From Algoriphagus aquimarinus (GTDB lineage: Bacteria > Bacteroidota > Bacteroidia > Cytophagales > Cyclobacteriaceae), in the NCBI RefSeq assembly GCF_007997215.1, contig NZ_VORW01000003.1:124001-188000 (forward strand): a stretch of 64,000 nucleotides of DNA, in the 5' to 3' direction. A model generated the notes under the pieces. It saw only the letters and a list, made by a program, of their open reading frames with translations. It was not told where the DNA came from and ran no database searches. Position numbers and translations under genes: made by a program. Below, piece by piece: positions 26,523 to 35,482 of the stretch; the stretch's first letter is position 1, and every line of letters begins with the position of its first letter.

Positions 26523-26588
26523 TTGTGAGTAAATTTGTCCTAATTCAAAATCCGACCGAGTTTTTATAATTCGGGCCTAAATTTATCC

Positions 26589-27590
26589 ATGATGAAATCA
26601 GGAGAAATAAATTACGAACTAGAAAAGAACATAGAGGTCATCTCTCAATTGGATGGTCTTGTTGGCGAGGCCGTAGATAATATCCTCGTTGATCCGGACA
26701 AGTGCTGGCAACCATCAGATTTCCTACCCGATTTTGGAGATCCAGATATTCATGATCAAGTAAAATTACTTCAACAAAGATCAGAAGGTATTCCTGACAC
26801 CGTTTTAACTTCCTTAGTTGGAAATATGATTACGGAGGAAGCTCTTCCAAGTTATCAGACCTACTTCAATCTTTTGGAAGGAATCAATCCAGAAAGAAGC
26901 CTGCTATCACCTTCAGGTTGGGTGAGATGGTCCAAATCCTGGACTGCAGAAGAAAACCGTCATGGTGATCTACTCAACAAATACCTCTACATGACTGGAA
27001 GAGTAGATATGAAAGCTGTAGAGCAAACCATTCACAGATTACTTACCAATGGATTCGACCCAAATACCGGTGGTGATCCATATCAGGCGATTGTGTACAC
27101 CTCTTTTCAAGAGAGAGCTACCAAAATTTCTCACGTTAACACTGGGAAATTGGCAGATATCGCTGGAGACCCTATTTTAGGAAGAATATGTAAGCAAATT
27201 GCTGGAGACGAAGCTAGACACGAAAAAGCTTACAAAAGCTTTATGTCAGCCATATTCGAAATTGATCCAAATGGAGCAATTCTGGCTTTTGAAAAACTGA
27301 TGAGAAAGCAGATCGTCATGCCGGCGGTACTGATGGGTGAAGGTGGTTCAAACCCTTCTTTATTCACTGAATTCTCCACTATTACGCAGAAAGTAGGTAT
27401 ATACACTGGCTGGGATTACGCCAGAATTATTGAACATCTAGTAGATCTTTGGAAAATAGAAAGCTTGACAGGATTAAATGATGTAGCCTCCAAAGCGCAG
27501 GATTACCTCGTGAAATTATCCGATAGATATATGAGGCTTGCCGATAGGATGAAAGCTCCTGAAGAAGTAAAATTAGCTTGGCTTAAATAA
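26589..27590 (+). CDS. Acyl-ACP desaturase (ferritin-like di-iron)
   Basis: A 333-residue soluble desaturase of the plant stearoyl-ACP type, which introduces a double bond into acyl chains on acyl carrier protein. Di-iron ligands are visible: ITEEALPSY near residue 82-89, EENRH at 121-125 and DEARH at 207-211, with an extra Glu in SFQERATK around 175. The WTAEENRHG and GDEARHEKAY motifs are the family signature. No signal or membrane segment is present. Another possible start is the next Met, one codon on. The gene stands alone behind an operator-like dyad, consistent with control by temperature or fatty-acid state, which is inference. Confidence 0.9.
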   Translation: MMKSGEINYELEKNIEVISQLDGLVGEAVDNILVDPDKCWQPSDFLPDFGDPDIHDQVKLLQQRSEGIPDTVLTSLVGNMITEEALPSYQTYFNLLEGINPERSLLSPSGWVRWSKSWTAEENRHGDLLNKYLYMTGRVDMKAVEQTIHRLLTNGFDPNTGGDPYQAIVYTSFQERATKISHVNTGKLADIAGDPILGRICKQIAGDEARHEKAYKSFMSAIFEIDPNGAILAFEKLMRKQIVMPAVLMGEGGSNPSLFTEFSTITQKVGIYTGWDYARIIEHLVDLWKIESLTGLNDVASKAQDYLVKLSDRYMRLADRMKAPEEVKLAWLK

Positions 27591-27608
27591 TCAAGAATTT
27601 CTTTCAAT

Positions 27609-27637
27609 AAATCCTTTCCAAACTGGAAGGGATTTTT
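27609..27637 (+). terminator. Intrinsic terminator after the desaturase
   Basis: AAATCCTTTCC pairs with GGAAGGGATTT (one G-T pair), 5-base loop, followed by T residues; 18 bases past the stop. Confidence 0.82.
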
Positions 27638-27682
27638 TGTTTGCATCTACTATAATTATCTTATCGTACTATATTCCACCTT

Positions 27683-28987
27683 ATGAGACATGTTTTTTCT
27701 ACCATCTTTTGCATTTGCCTTCTTACACTGTTTTCTGGAGCAAACGCCAACTCCCAGACAATTAGGGTAAACCAAGAAAGACTTGCAGGACTAATTCAAG
27801 AACTTTCCACTTATGGGAAAAATGCAGCAGGCGGATCTGACCGGGTAGCATACAGTGTTCATGACATTGCCGCTAGGAAGTTCGTCATCAAGAAAATGAC
27901 TGAGCTAGGACTAGACGTTTCAGTTGATTTTGCTGGAAATATTATTGGAAAAAAGTTTGGGACTAACCCTAACCTCAAACCTATTGCCTTTGGTTCTCAT
28001 ATAGACGAAGTGCCAAATGGCGGGGATTACGACGGGCCTGTAGGGTCAATGAGTTCTATCGAAGTTGTCCAGACTTTGCTTGAAAATAAAACGGTGACTC
28101 AACATCCATTGGAAATCATCATTTTCACCAATGAAGAAGGTGGAGTTGTTGGCAGTAGAGCACTAGCAGGCCAACTTTCACCAGAAGCTTTACTTACGAA
28201 AAGTAGCAGCGGCCTCACCCAAGCTGAAGGAATAAAGGCTGTAGATGGAAATCCTGACCGAATTCCTGAAGTCAAAAAAGAAAAAGGAGCCTATGCCGCT
28301 TTTCTTGAATTTCACATAGAACAAGGAGGCAATCTCGAACGTGAAGGAGTACAAATCGGAGTAGTGGAAGGTATTGTAGCGATTGAATGGTGGCAGTTTA
28401 CTTTTAAAGGATTTGCAAATCATGCAGGAACCACTCCCATGAACATGAGAAAAGACCCAATGCTTCCGGCAGCTAGATTTATTCTAGCGGTGAATGAAAT
28501 AGTAAAATCATATGAAGGTGCTCAGGTGGGGACCGTCGGCAAAATAGAAGCTTTCCCGGGTGCAGGAAATGTAATCCCAGGGGAAGTCTCTTTAAATCTG
28601 GAGCTTAGAGACCTTTCCTCTGAGAAAATCTGGAACATTTACAATGTACTTGCTGCAAAAGCACAAGAATTTGCTGAAGCAAGCGGGACTGAAGTGAGTA
28701 TAGCTCACCAGGAAGTAGCAAGCAAACCAGCATTGGCAAATCCAGCTATTCAAAAAGTAATTGAACAATCAGCCAGAGAACTTGGTCTATCCACTATGTA
28801 TCTTCCAAGCGGTGCCGGTCATGATGCTCAAGAAATGGCTAGGTTAGCACCTATAGGTATGATTTTCATCCCAAGTAGAGGCGGAATAAGTCATTCACCA
28901 GAGGAATATTCTTCTCCTGAAAACATTGCAAACGGAGCCAATGTTTTACTACAAACTATCCTTAGACTTGACAAGGAATTACCTTAA
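27683..28987 (+). CDS. Exported M20 amidohydrolase (hydantoinase/carbamoylase family)
   Basis: A 434-residue zinc enzyme with a cleavable signal (residues 1-24: hydrophobic FCICLLTLFSGA, then NANSQ). Metal ligands of the M20 family are present: H106 in FGSHIDEVPNGGDYDGPVG with D117 bridging, E151-E152 in TNEEGG, a His in EFHIEQGGNLE and a late His in SGAGHDAQEMA. This layout is that of N-carbamoyl-L-amino-acid hydrolases and allantoate amidohydrolases, which usually lack a signal peptide; here export is clear, so it works in the periplasm. Substrate unknown. It precedes the GNAT-nitrilase gene by 59 bases; both handle C-N bonds, a possible functional link. Confidence 0.85.
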   Translation: MRHVFSTIFCICLLTLFSGANANSQTIRVNQERLAGLIQELSTYGKNAAGGSDRVAYSVHDIAARKFVIKKMTELGLDVSVDFAGNIIGKKFGTNPNLKPIAFGSHIDEVPNGGDYDGPVGSMSSIEVVQTLLENKTVTQHPLEIIIFTNEEGGVVGSRALAGQLSPEALLTKSSSGLTQAEGIKAVDGNPDRIPEVKKEKGAYAAFLEFHIEQGGNLEREGVQIGVVEGIVAIEWWQFTFKGFANHAGTTPMNMRKDPMLPAARFILAVNEIVKSYEGAQVGTVGKIEAFPGAGNVIPGEVSLNLELRDLSSEKIWNIYNVLAAKAQEFAEASGTEVSIAHQEVASKPALANPAIQKVIEQSARELGLSTMYLPSGAGHDAQEMARLAPIGMIFIPSRGGISHSPEEYSSPENIANGANVLLQTILRLDKELP

Positions 28988-29046
28988 TTGCATCGCTTTT
29001 CTAACACCCAAGTCTTTCAAACCGCAGCCTATTAAGCAACCACATC

Positions 29047-30585
29047 ATGGACAATACTCAAGTCGAAAATATATCATTATCCTACCTTCAACCTTCGGAC
29101 TATAAAGACCTAAAGGCAGCCATGATCGAAGCATACAGAAGTATGCCAGGTTCTTATTGGAAGGAAAGTCAAATAGAAAGTCTGATCACCAAATTCACAG
29201 AAGGACAGGTGGTAATTCGAATTAATGATCAGCTGGCAGGATGTGCTCTTTCAATCATAGTGAATGATGCTGAATTGGAAGGAGAACATACCTACAAAGA
29301 CATCACTACTAACTTTACTTTTGACAATCACAACAATTCAGGAGACATGCTATACGGCATTGATGTTTTCATCAAACCTGAATTTCGTGGATTGAGACTT
29401 GGAAGAAGATTGTACGACTACCGTAAAGAGCTCTGCGAAAAGTTAAACTTGAAAGGAATTGTATTTGGCGGAAGAATACCCAATTACCATAAGTATGCAG
29501 ACCAGATGGGGCCAAAGGAATATTTGGAAAAAGTGAAGCTGAAGGAAATCTATGATCCAGTTCTGAATTTCCAATTGGCAAATGACTTCCACCCAGCGCG
29601 GATCATGAAAAACTATCTTGAGGGTGATTCTGCTTCAAGTGAGTTTGCCGTGTTGTTGGAATGGAATAATATTTTTTATGAAAAGCCAAACAAAAAGGCC
29701 TCTACGAACAAGACAATCGTTCGCCTAGGTTTGATCCAATGGCAAATGCGCTTGTATGACAATTTGGATGAGTTGATGCAGCAGGCGGAGTACTTCATCG
29801 ATGCTGTGTCTGGTTACCGTTCGGATTTCGCACTTTTCCCCGAGCTATTCAATGCTCCTTTGATGGCCGAATTCAATCACTTGAGCGAAGCACAGGCAGT
29901 CCGTGGATTGGCAAAATACACAGACGAGATCGTCAAGCGTTTTGCGCAGCTATCTGTCTCCTACAATATCAACATCATCACCGGCTCCATGCCGAAGATC
30001 AAAAATGATAAGCTATATAATGTAGGTTACCTCTGCAAGCGAGATGGGTCGGTAGAATCTTATGAGAAGTTACATATTTCACCGCTAGAGGCTAAAGTCT
30101 GGGGGATGCAAGGCGGTAGTAGGCTGAAAGCTTTTGATACTGACTGTGGCAAAATCGGGATTTTGATATGCTACGATGCTGAGTTTCCTGAATTAAGTAG
30201 AATTTTAGCTGATGAAGGTATGGACATTCTTTTCATACCATTCCTGACTGATACACAAAACGGCTATTCCCGTGTGCGAAATTGTGCAATGGCCAGAGCA
30301 ATTGAAAACGAATGCTATGTGGCTATGGCTGGAAGTGTGGGTAATCTACCGAAGGTTCACAACATGGATATGCAATACGCACAATCCATGGTAATTACGC
30401 CATGTGATTTCGCTTTCCCGAGTAATGGTATCAAAGCTGAAGCCACTCCAAATAACGAAATGACACTGATAGCAGATGTTGATCTATCATTATTACGAGA
30501 GTTGAATCAATCTGGAAGTGTAAGAAACCGGAAGGATCGTCGAACTGACCTTTTTGAGCTTAGGCTTAAGGATATTCCAAAATAA
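29047..30585 (+). CDS. Bifunctional GNAT acetyltransferase / carbon-nitrogen hydrolase
   Basis: A 512-residue fusion. Residues 1-210 are a GNAT domain: FIKPEFRGLRLGRRLYD has the acetyl-CoA loop R-x-x-x-L-G-R-R, with a GGRIPNYHKYADQ segment typical of this subgroup. Residues 225-500 are a nitrilase-superfamily domain with the complete triad: E266 in LFPELFN, K341 in YEKLHISP and C375 in LICYDAEFPE. It should hydrolyse an amide or nitrile, with the GNAT part perhaps supplying or modifying the substrate. This architecture is known from several bacterial phyla but without a settled reaction. No signal peptide: cytoplasmic. Between an amidohydrolase and a pirin. Confidence 0.9.
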   Translation: MDNTQVENISLSYLQPSDYKDLKAAMIEAYRSMPGSYWKESQIESLITKFTEGQVVIRINDQLAGCALSIIVNDAELEGEHTYKDITTNFTFDNHNNSGDMLYGIDVFIKPEFRGLRLGRRLYDYRKELCEKLNLKGIVFGGRIPNYHKYADQMGPKEYLEKVKLKEIYDPVLNFQLANDFHPARIMKNYLEGDSASSEFAVLLEWNNIFYEKPNKKASTNKTIVRLGLIQWQMRLYDNLDELMQQAEYFIDAVSGYRSDFALFPELFNAPLMAEFNHLSEAQAVRGLAKYTDEIVKRFAQLSVSYNINIITGSMPKIKNDKLYNVGYLCKRDGSVESYEKLHISPLEAKVWGMQGGSRLKAFDTDCGKIGILICYDAEFPELSRILADEGMDILFIPFLTDTQNGYSRVRNCAMARAIENECYVAMAGSVGNLPKVHNMDMQYAQSMVITPCDFAFPSNGIKAEATPNNEMTLIADVDLSLLRELNQSGSVRNRKDRRTDLFELRLKDIPK

Positions 30586-30625
30586 TCTAAAAAAAAGTGA
30601 ATCATATTCCTTTGAAAACCATTAC

Positions 30626-30637
30626 ATGTATATACAT
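30626..30637. promoter_or_regulatory. 12-base perfect palindrome before the pirin gene
   Basis: ATGTATATACAT is self-complementary and lies 14 bases upstream of the pirin ATG. It is AT-rich, so chance is possible, but its position suits an operator. Confidence 0.3.
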
Positions 30638-30651
30638 CAATTGGAGAAATC

Positions 30652-31506
30652 ATGAGAGCAATTAAGAAAATACATAAAGCTGAATACAGGCCTATTGCGG
30701 ATTTGGTAACGTATAGCCCGATGCCAACTCGGTCATTAGATCATTTAGACCCATTCATTTTTTTAAATCATCACGGTTTTCAAACCTATCCTACCAATAA
30801 TCAAGGCTTGCCATTTGGTCCCCACCCCCATCGCGGAATGGAGACGGTTACCTTTATCCTAGCTGGAGATATCATGCACTTGGATTCGTCTGGACATGAA
30901 TCTGTAATCGGTCCCGGTGGAGTACAATACATGACTGCCGGAAGTGGATTGATCCATTCGGAAGTAAGTAGTTCTGATTTTAAGAAAAACGGTGGCGACC
31001 TTGAAATCCTACAGCTTTGGCTGAACCTTCCTGCGGACAAAAAAATGATGAAACCAAGCTATATCGGCCTGCAGAAGGAGGAAATCCCAACTTTCACTTT
31101 GGACAATGGCAAGGTAAAAGTTCAACAGCTATTCGGAGAGTGGGAAGGAAATGCAGGTGCTTTTGAGGGGAATTTCCCGATTACTATGAGCACTATTTAT
31201 TTGGAAAAGGGAGGGAAATTTGAAAAATCAATTCCTAAGGATGAGAGCATATTCTTCTACATCGTTCGAGGTACTCTGAAGGTCAACGGCGAAGAAGTCA
31301 ATTTCAGGAATTTGGTAGAATTCAAAAATGAAGAGGGTGTCATTAGCGTGGAAGCTACTGAAGATGCAGTTCTGATTTTAGGCAATGCCCTATCTTTCAA
31401 TGAGCCAATGGTTGCTCAAGGCCCATTTGTCATGAACACGACCAAGCAAATCCAAGAAGCCTATGCTGATTACCAAGCTGGGAAATTCGGGACTTGGACT
31501 CACTAA
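30652..31506 (+). CDS. Pirin family protein (bicupin)
   Basis: A 284-residue cupin protein. The metal-binding set is visible: H58 and H60 in GPHPHRGMETVT, then H102 in GLIHSEV and a Glu just after. RGMETVTFIL and GPGGVQYMTAGSGLIHSE are the signature of pirins. Family members include quercetin 2,3-dioxygenase-like enzymes and transcription co-factors; the role here is not known. Length is normal. Its stop codon touches the stop codon of the convergent DUF2520 gene with no base between them. Confidence 0.9.
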   Translation: MRAIKKIHKAEYRPIADLVTYSPMPTRSLDHLDPFIFLNHHGFQTYPTNNQGLPFGPHPHRGMETVTFILAGDIMHLDSSGHESVIGPGGVQYMTAGSGLIHSEVSSSDFKKNGGDLEILQLWLNLPADKKMMKPSYIGLQKEEIPTFTLDNGKVKVQQLFGEWEGNAGAFEGNFPITMSTIYLEKGGKFEKSIPKDESIFFYIVRGTLKVNGEEVNFRNLVEFKNEEGVISVEATEDAVLILGNALSFNEPMVAQGPFVMNTTKQIQEAYADYQAGKFGTWTH

Positions 31507-32280
31507 TTATCCGTCAATAATATCCTGGGAGACTAGTCTGTAGATTTCAGCTATTGATTCGTTGTAATTCAAAAATCTATGGTGGTCTTCCAGAGTTTCA
31601 TAATCCTCTCGAATAGCTGGTCCTGTTTGAGCAGCCTTAGCTCCCATCTGAAGGCTTTTTGAAATTGTTTCTATAATTAGCGGCTTAAGCATCTCGAAGT
31701 CCAACCCCTGCCTTCGCATGACCTCCTCAGCAATTCTAATCATGTGATTGGAGAAATTGCTGGCAAAAACCGCAGCAATGTGCATAGCTTTCCTATCCTT
31801 TGATCTCACAGTATAAGTTAGCGGAGTCAAGCTTTTAGCTAGCTTTTTCAGTTTCTGCAAGGTCTCCTCATCATCAGATTCCAGCAAAAAAGGCACCTCG
31901 TCAAATTCGATTTTTCGTCCCTTAGTAAAGGATTGCAAGGGATAAAATATGCCAGTGTAGGTAGCCGAGCTATAATTCAAAATATCCAAAGCAACAGATC
32001 CGGAGGTATGCACAAGAATACTGTCCTCAGGTAGAATAATTTCATCTGCTATCTCCAAAATTGCAGAATCCTTTACCGCCATAATAAATATTTCCGCCTC
32101 ACTAGCTGAAAAATCAAGATCATCTTTAGCCTCTCCGGCATATACTCGACTAGTAATATTCTCAGCGCTTTTTAACGTGCGGGCAAAGACTTCAGTAATT
32201 ACATGTCCTGCATCTTCTAAAGCTGGGGCCAAGTGCCATGCAACATTTCCAGCACCGATTATGGCAATTTTAAACTTCAT
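31507..32280 (-). CDS. Rossmann-like and DUF2520 domain oxidoreductase
   Basis: A 257-residue protein with the NAD(P)-binding loop IGAGNVAWHLA at residues 8-18, an N-terminal Rossmann-like domain to about 130 (ending in SSATYTGIFYPLQSFTKG) and a C-terminal helical DUF2520 domain (KAMHIAAVFASNFSNHM; LKPLIIETISKS). The family resembles pyrroline-5-carboxylate reductase and F420-dependent NADP oxidoreductases; the reaction is not established. Bacteroidota often keep this gene close to a HAD hydrolase or Maf gene, which is not the case here. Confidence 0.85.
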   Translation of the reverse strand: MKFKIAIIGAGNVAWHLAPALEDAGHVITEVFARTLKSAENITSRVYAGEAKDDLDFSASEAEIFIMAVKDSAILEIADEIILPEDSILVHTSGSVALDILNYSSATYTGIFYPLQSFTKGRKIEFDEVPFLLESDDEETLQKLKKLAKSLTPLTYTVRSKDRKAMHIAAVFASNFSNHMIRIAEEVMRRQGLDFEMLKPLIIETISKSLQMGAKAAQTGPAIREDYETLEDHHRFLNYNESIAEIYRLVSQDIIDG

Positions 32281-32312
32281 ACGCTAATTAAACCAAAAAT
32301 TCGACCAAAGAA

Positions 32313-32342
32313 AAAGCCATTCGAATCTCTCCGAATGGCTTT
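32313..32342 (-). terminator. Intrinsic terminator of the sucA-sucB-lpdA genes
   Basis: AAAGCCATTCG pairs with CGAATGGCTTT (11 base pairs, 8-base loop), 21 bases past the lpdA stop. The minus strand continues with T residues. Confidence 0.88.
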
Positions 32343-32363
32343 AGTATAAAATATATTTCTTAC

Positions 32364-33761
32364 TTAAATATGAAGCGCTCGGTTGTCCGTTGCGGCAAGA
32401 CAAGCCTCCTTAAAAGCTTCGGTATAAGTCGGATGAGCATGAGACATTCTTGCTATATCCTCTGCAGATGCTCTGTACTCCATCGCCACGACAGCTTCAG
32501 CGATCATGTCCGCCGTTCTTGGACCAATCATATGAACTCCAAGGATCTCGTCAGTTTCAGCATCAGCCAAGACTTTCACTAAACCGTCGGTATCCATGGA
32601 AGCTCTAGCTCGGCCAGAAGCCATAAACGGGAATTTACCAGTTTTGTACTTGATGCCTTTTTCCTTCAATTGCTCTTCAGTAAATCCTACCGCCGCCACT
32701 TCTGGCCAAGTATAAACTACACCAGGAATCAGGTTGTAATTGATATGTGGCTTTTGCCCCAAAATAGTCTCAGCAACAAATACACCTTCTTCTTCAGCTT
32801 TGTGAGCTAGCATTGCACCTTTCACCACATCACCGATTGCATAGATATTTGGTACATTGGTCTGCAAGTGATCATTTACTTCCACTTGACCTCTGTCTGT
32901 GATTTTCACCCCTGCAGCTTCAGCATTTAAGCCATCAGTGTAAGGTTTTCTACCGATAGAAACCAAGACGTAGTCACCTTTCATTTCGATGGTTTCGCCT
33001 TTTTCATTCTCAGCTTTCACCGTTACTTCTTTGCCTTTGCTTTCTACAGCAGTTACTTTATGCTTCAGGAAGAATTCAAAACCGATTTTCTTCAGTGACT
33101 TCTGAAGCTCTTTGCCCATGGTGCGATCCATAGTAGGGATCAAGGAATCCATGAATTCAATCACAGAAACTTTCGCTCCCAATCTCGCATACACAGAACC
33201 CAATTCCAAACCAATTACTCCACCACCGATGACTACCAAGTGCTTTGGAATCTCTTTCAAGTTCAAAGTTTCAGTAGAAGTGATCACTCGGTCTTTGTCC
33301 AATTTGATGAAAGGCAGAGAGGAAGGCTTCGACCCAGTAGCAATGATGATATTCTTGCCCTGAATATCTGAAGAAGTTCCATCTTCTTTGGTCACTTTGA
33401 CAGTGGTTTTATCCACAAAAGAACCCACTCCTTGATGAACATCGATTTTGTTCTTTTTCATCAAATATTGAATCCCATCAGTATTTTGCTTCACCACATC
33501 ATCCTTTCTGGTGATCATTTGCTTTAAATCCACCTTCAAGTTGCTCAGTTTGATACCGTGAGTTTCGAAGGTATGAGCAGCATTATGGTAATGCTCGGAT
33601 GAATCCAACAATGCTTTGGAAGGAATACAGCCTACATTCAGGCAAGTCCCTCCAAGCGTAGAGTATTTTTCAACAATGGCGGTTTTCAGTCCAAGTTGCG
33701 CACAGCGAATCGCTGCTACATATCCACCTGGACCAGAACCTATAACAATTACATCGTACAT
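32364..33761 (-). CDS. lpdA: Dihydrolipoyl dehydrogenase (E3)
   Basis: A 465-residue flavoprotein that reoxidises dihydrolipoyl groups with NAD+ in the 2-oxo-acid dehydrogenase complexes. FAD loop GSGPGG at 8-13; redox disulfide C40-C45 in GGTCLNVGCIPSK; NAD loop VIGGGVIGLELG; C-terminal catalytic His in AHAHPTYTE. Length is normal. It lies 103 bases downstream of sucB, with sucA before that, the usual order for the 2-oxoglutarate dehydrogenase complex. As the only E3 here it may also serve pyruvate dehydrogenase. Confidence 0.96.
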   Translation of the reverse strand: MYDVIVIGSGPGGYVAAIRCAQLGLKTAIVEKYSTLGGTCLNVGCIPSKALLDSSEHYHNAAHTFETHGIKLSNLKVDLKQMITRKDDVVKQNTDGIQYLMKKNKIDVHQGVGSFVDKTTVKVTKEDGTSSDIQGKNIIIATGSKPSSLPFIKLDKDRVITSTETLNLKEIPKHLVVIGGGVIGLELGSVYARLGAKVSVIEFMDSLIPTMDRTMGKELQKSLKKIGFEFFLKHKVTAVESKGKEVTVKAENEKGETIEMKGDYVLVSIGRKPYTDGLNAEAAGVKITDRGQVEVNDHLQTNVPNIYAIGDVVKGAMLAHKAEEEGVFVAETILGQKPHINYNLIPGVVYTWPEVAAVGFTEEQLKEKGIKYKTGKFPFMASGRARASMDTDGLVKVLADAETDEILGVHMIGPRTADMIAEAVVAMEYRASAEDIARMSHAHPTYTEAFKEACLAATDNRALHI

Positions 33762-33864
33762 TTTTTTGTCTTTTTAGAGTCTAGAACCATGAGCCAAGAC
33801 TTGTTAAAATGAGGGCTGAAGTTCCTCAGCCCATCGTAAATCGTATATCGGAAATCGTAAATCC

Positions 33865-35394
33865 TTAGACTCCAAACAACAATCTTGTCGGATCTTCAAG
33901 CAATTCTTTAACTCTAACAAGGAAGCTTACGGACTCACGACCATCGATGATTCTGTGATCATAAGATAGCGCCAAGTACATCATCGGAAGGATGACAACT
34001 TCACCATTGACGGCCATCGGACGCTGCACGATGTTGTGCATGCCTAGAATAGCAGATTGAGGGGCATTGATGATAGGTGTTGACATCATTGAGCCGAAGA
34101 TTCCTCCATTTGTCAATGTGAACGTACCACCAGTCATTTCTTCAATAGAAAGTTTATTGTCTCTAGCCTTCATCGCCAGTCTAACCACTTCTTTTTCTAT
34201 CTGATCAAAACTCATTGCTTCAGCATTTCTGATCACCGGAACTACCAATCCTTTTGGAGCAGACACAGCAATGGAAATATCACAGAAATCGTTGAAAACC
34301 ATCTCATTTCCGTCGATTTTAGCATTTACAGATGGCCATTCCTGAAGCGCTACGCAAACAGCTTTGGTGAAGAAAGACATGAATCCAAGTCCTACACCAT
34401 GCTTCTCTTTGAATTGCTCTTTGAATTTGGATCTCAAATCCATGATCGGCTTCATGTTCACCTCATTGAATGTGGTAAGCATTGCCGTTTCATTTTTCAC
34501 AGAAACTAACCTTCTGGCCACTGTTTTTCTCAATGAAGACATTTTCTCTCTGCGTTCATTTCTAGAACCTGCAACTGGTGCAGGTGCAGCAGCCGCAGCT
34601 GGTTTGCTTTCAGCTTTTGCTGGTGCAGGAGCCGATTTCTGAGCAGATTGCGCATCTTCTTTGGTAATTCTACCGTCTTTTCCGGTTCCTTTTACAGACT
34701 CAGGAGAAACTCCTTTTTCTGCCAAAATCTTTGAAGCAGCTGGTGAAGCATGTCCAGTAGCATAATTAGTATTTCCTGACTCAGCTGATGCTGATACAGG
34801 AGTCGAAGAAGATTCAGAAGAAGCTGCCGCAGCTGGCTCACCTTCCGTTACTTCGATTTTACAGATCATTCCGCCAATCTCAAGCACATCACCTTCTTGC
34901 GCCACGTGGCGAAGAATTCCTGATGCCTCAGCTGGCAATTCAAATGTTGCCTTATCAGAATCAACTTCAGCTATAATCTCATCCAACTTCACATAATCCC
35001 CATCGCCTTTTAGCCAATTGGCCAAGGTAACCTCAGTGATGGACTCACCCACCGTAGGCACCACCATATCTTTCACTTCTCCTGTAGCTGTCGCCGCAGA
35101 AGATTTTGCTTCAGCTTTTGGAGCAGCCGCAGCAGCTGGCTCAGACTTACCTGGTGTACCAGTTTCGTCAATTTCGCAGATCACAGCTCCGATTTCCAAT
35201 ACATCGCCTTCTTGGGCTTTGATTCTAAGTACACCCGCAGCTTCAGCTGGTAACTCAAAAGTGGCTTTGTCGGATTCCAATTCACATAGGACTTCGTCCA
35301 TCTGAACCTCATCTCCGTCTTTTTTAAACCATTGGCCGATGGTAACTTCCGTGATGGATTCGCCTACAGCCGGGACTTTAATTTCTTTGCTCAT
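33865..35394 (-). CDS. sucB: Dihydrolipoyllysine succinyltransferase (E2 of 2-oxoglutarate dehydrogenase), two lipoyl domains
   Basis: A 509-residue E2 core. It has two lipoyl domains, residues 1-77 and about 109-184, each with the lipoylated Lys in [12 protein letters not shown] (K43 and K148), instead of the single domain of the classic E. coli enzyme (about 400 residues). Ala/Pro/Ser/Glu-rich linkers connect them. The E3-binding domain ([16 protein letters not shown]) is at about 215-250 and the catalytic acyltransferase domain follows, ending with [14 protein letters not shown], where the His is catalytic. It transfers a succinyl group to CoA. Located between E1 (88 bases) and E3 (103 bases), so the substrate assignment is secure. 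Confidence 0.93.
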   Translation of the reverse strand: MSKEIKVPAVGESITEVTIGQWFKKDGDEVQMDEVLCELESDKATFELPAEAAGVLRIKAQEGDVLEIGAVICEIDETGTPGKSEPAAAAAPKAEAKSSAATATGEVKDMVVPTVGESITEVTLANWLKGDGDYVKLDEIIAEVDSDKATFELPAEASGILRHVAQEGDVLEIGGMICKIEVTEGEPAAAASSESSSTPVSASAESGNTNYATGHASPAASKILAEKGVSPESVKGTGKDGRITKEDAQSAQKSAPAPAKAESKPAAAAAPAPVAGSRNERREKMSSLRKTVARRLVSVKNETAMLTTFNEVNMKPIMDLRSKFKEQFKEKHGVGLGFMSFFTKAVCVALQEWPSVNAKIDGNEMVFNDFCDISIAVSAPKGLVVPVIRNAEAMSFDQIEKEVVRLAMKARDNKLSIEEMTGGTFTLTNGGIFGSMMSTPIINAPQSAILGMHNIVQRPMAVNGEVVILPMMYLALSYDHRIIDGRESVSFLVRVKELLEDPTRLLFGV

Positions 35395-35482
35395 AAGTTT
35401 TTCTTTTTTTCTCTTTTGTAGTCAAAAAGAGAGGAACAAAATGATACGATTATTTTGGATGTCTTAATAAAAAGAGCTGTGA

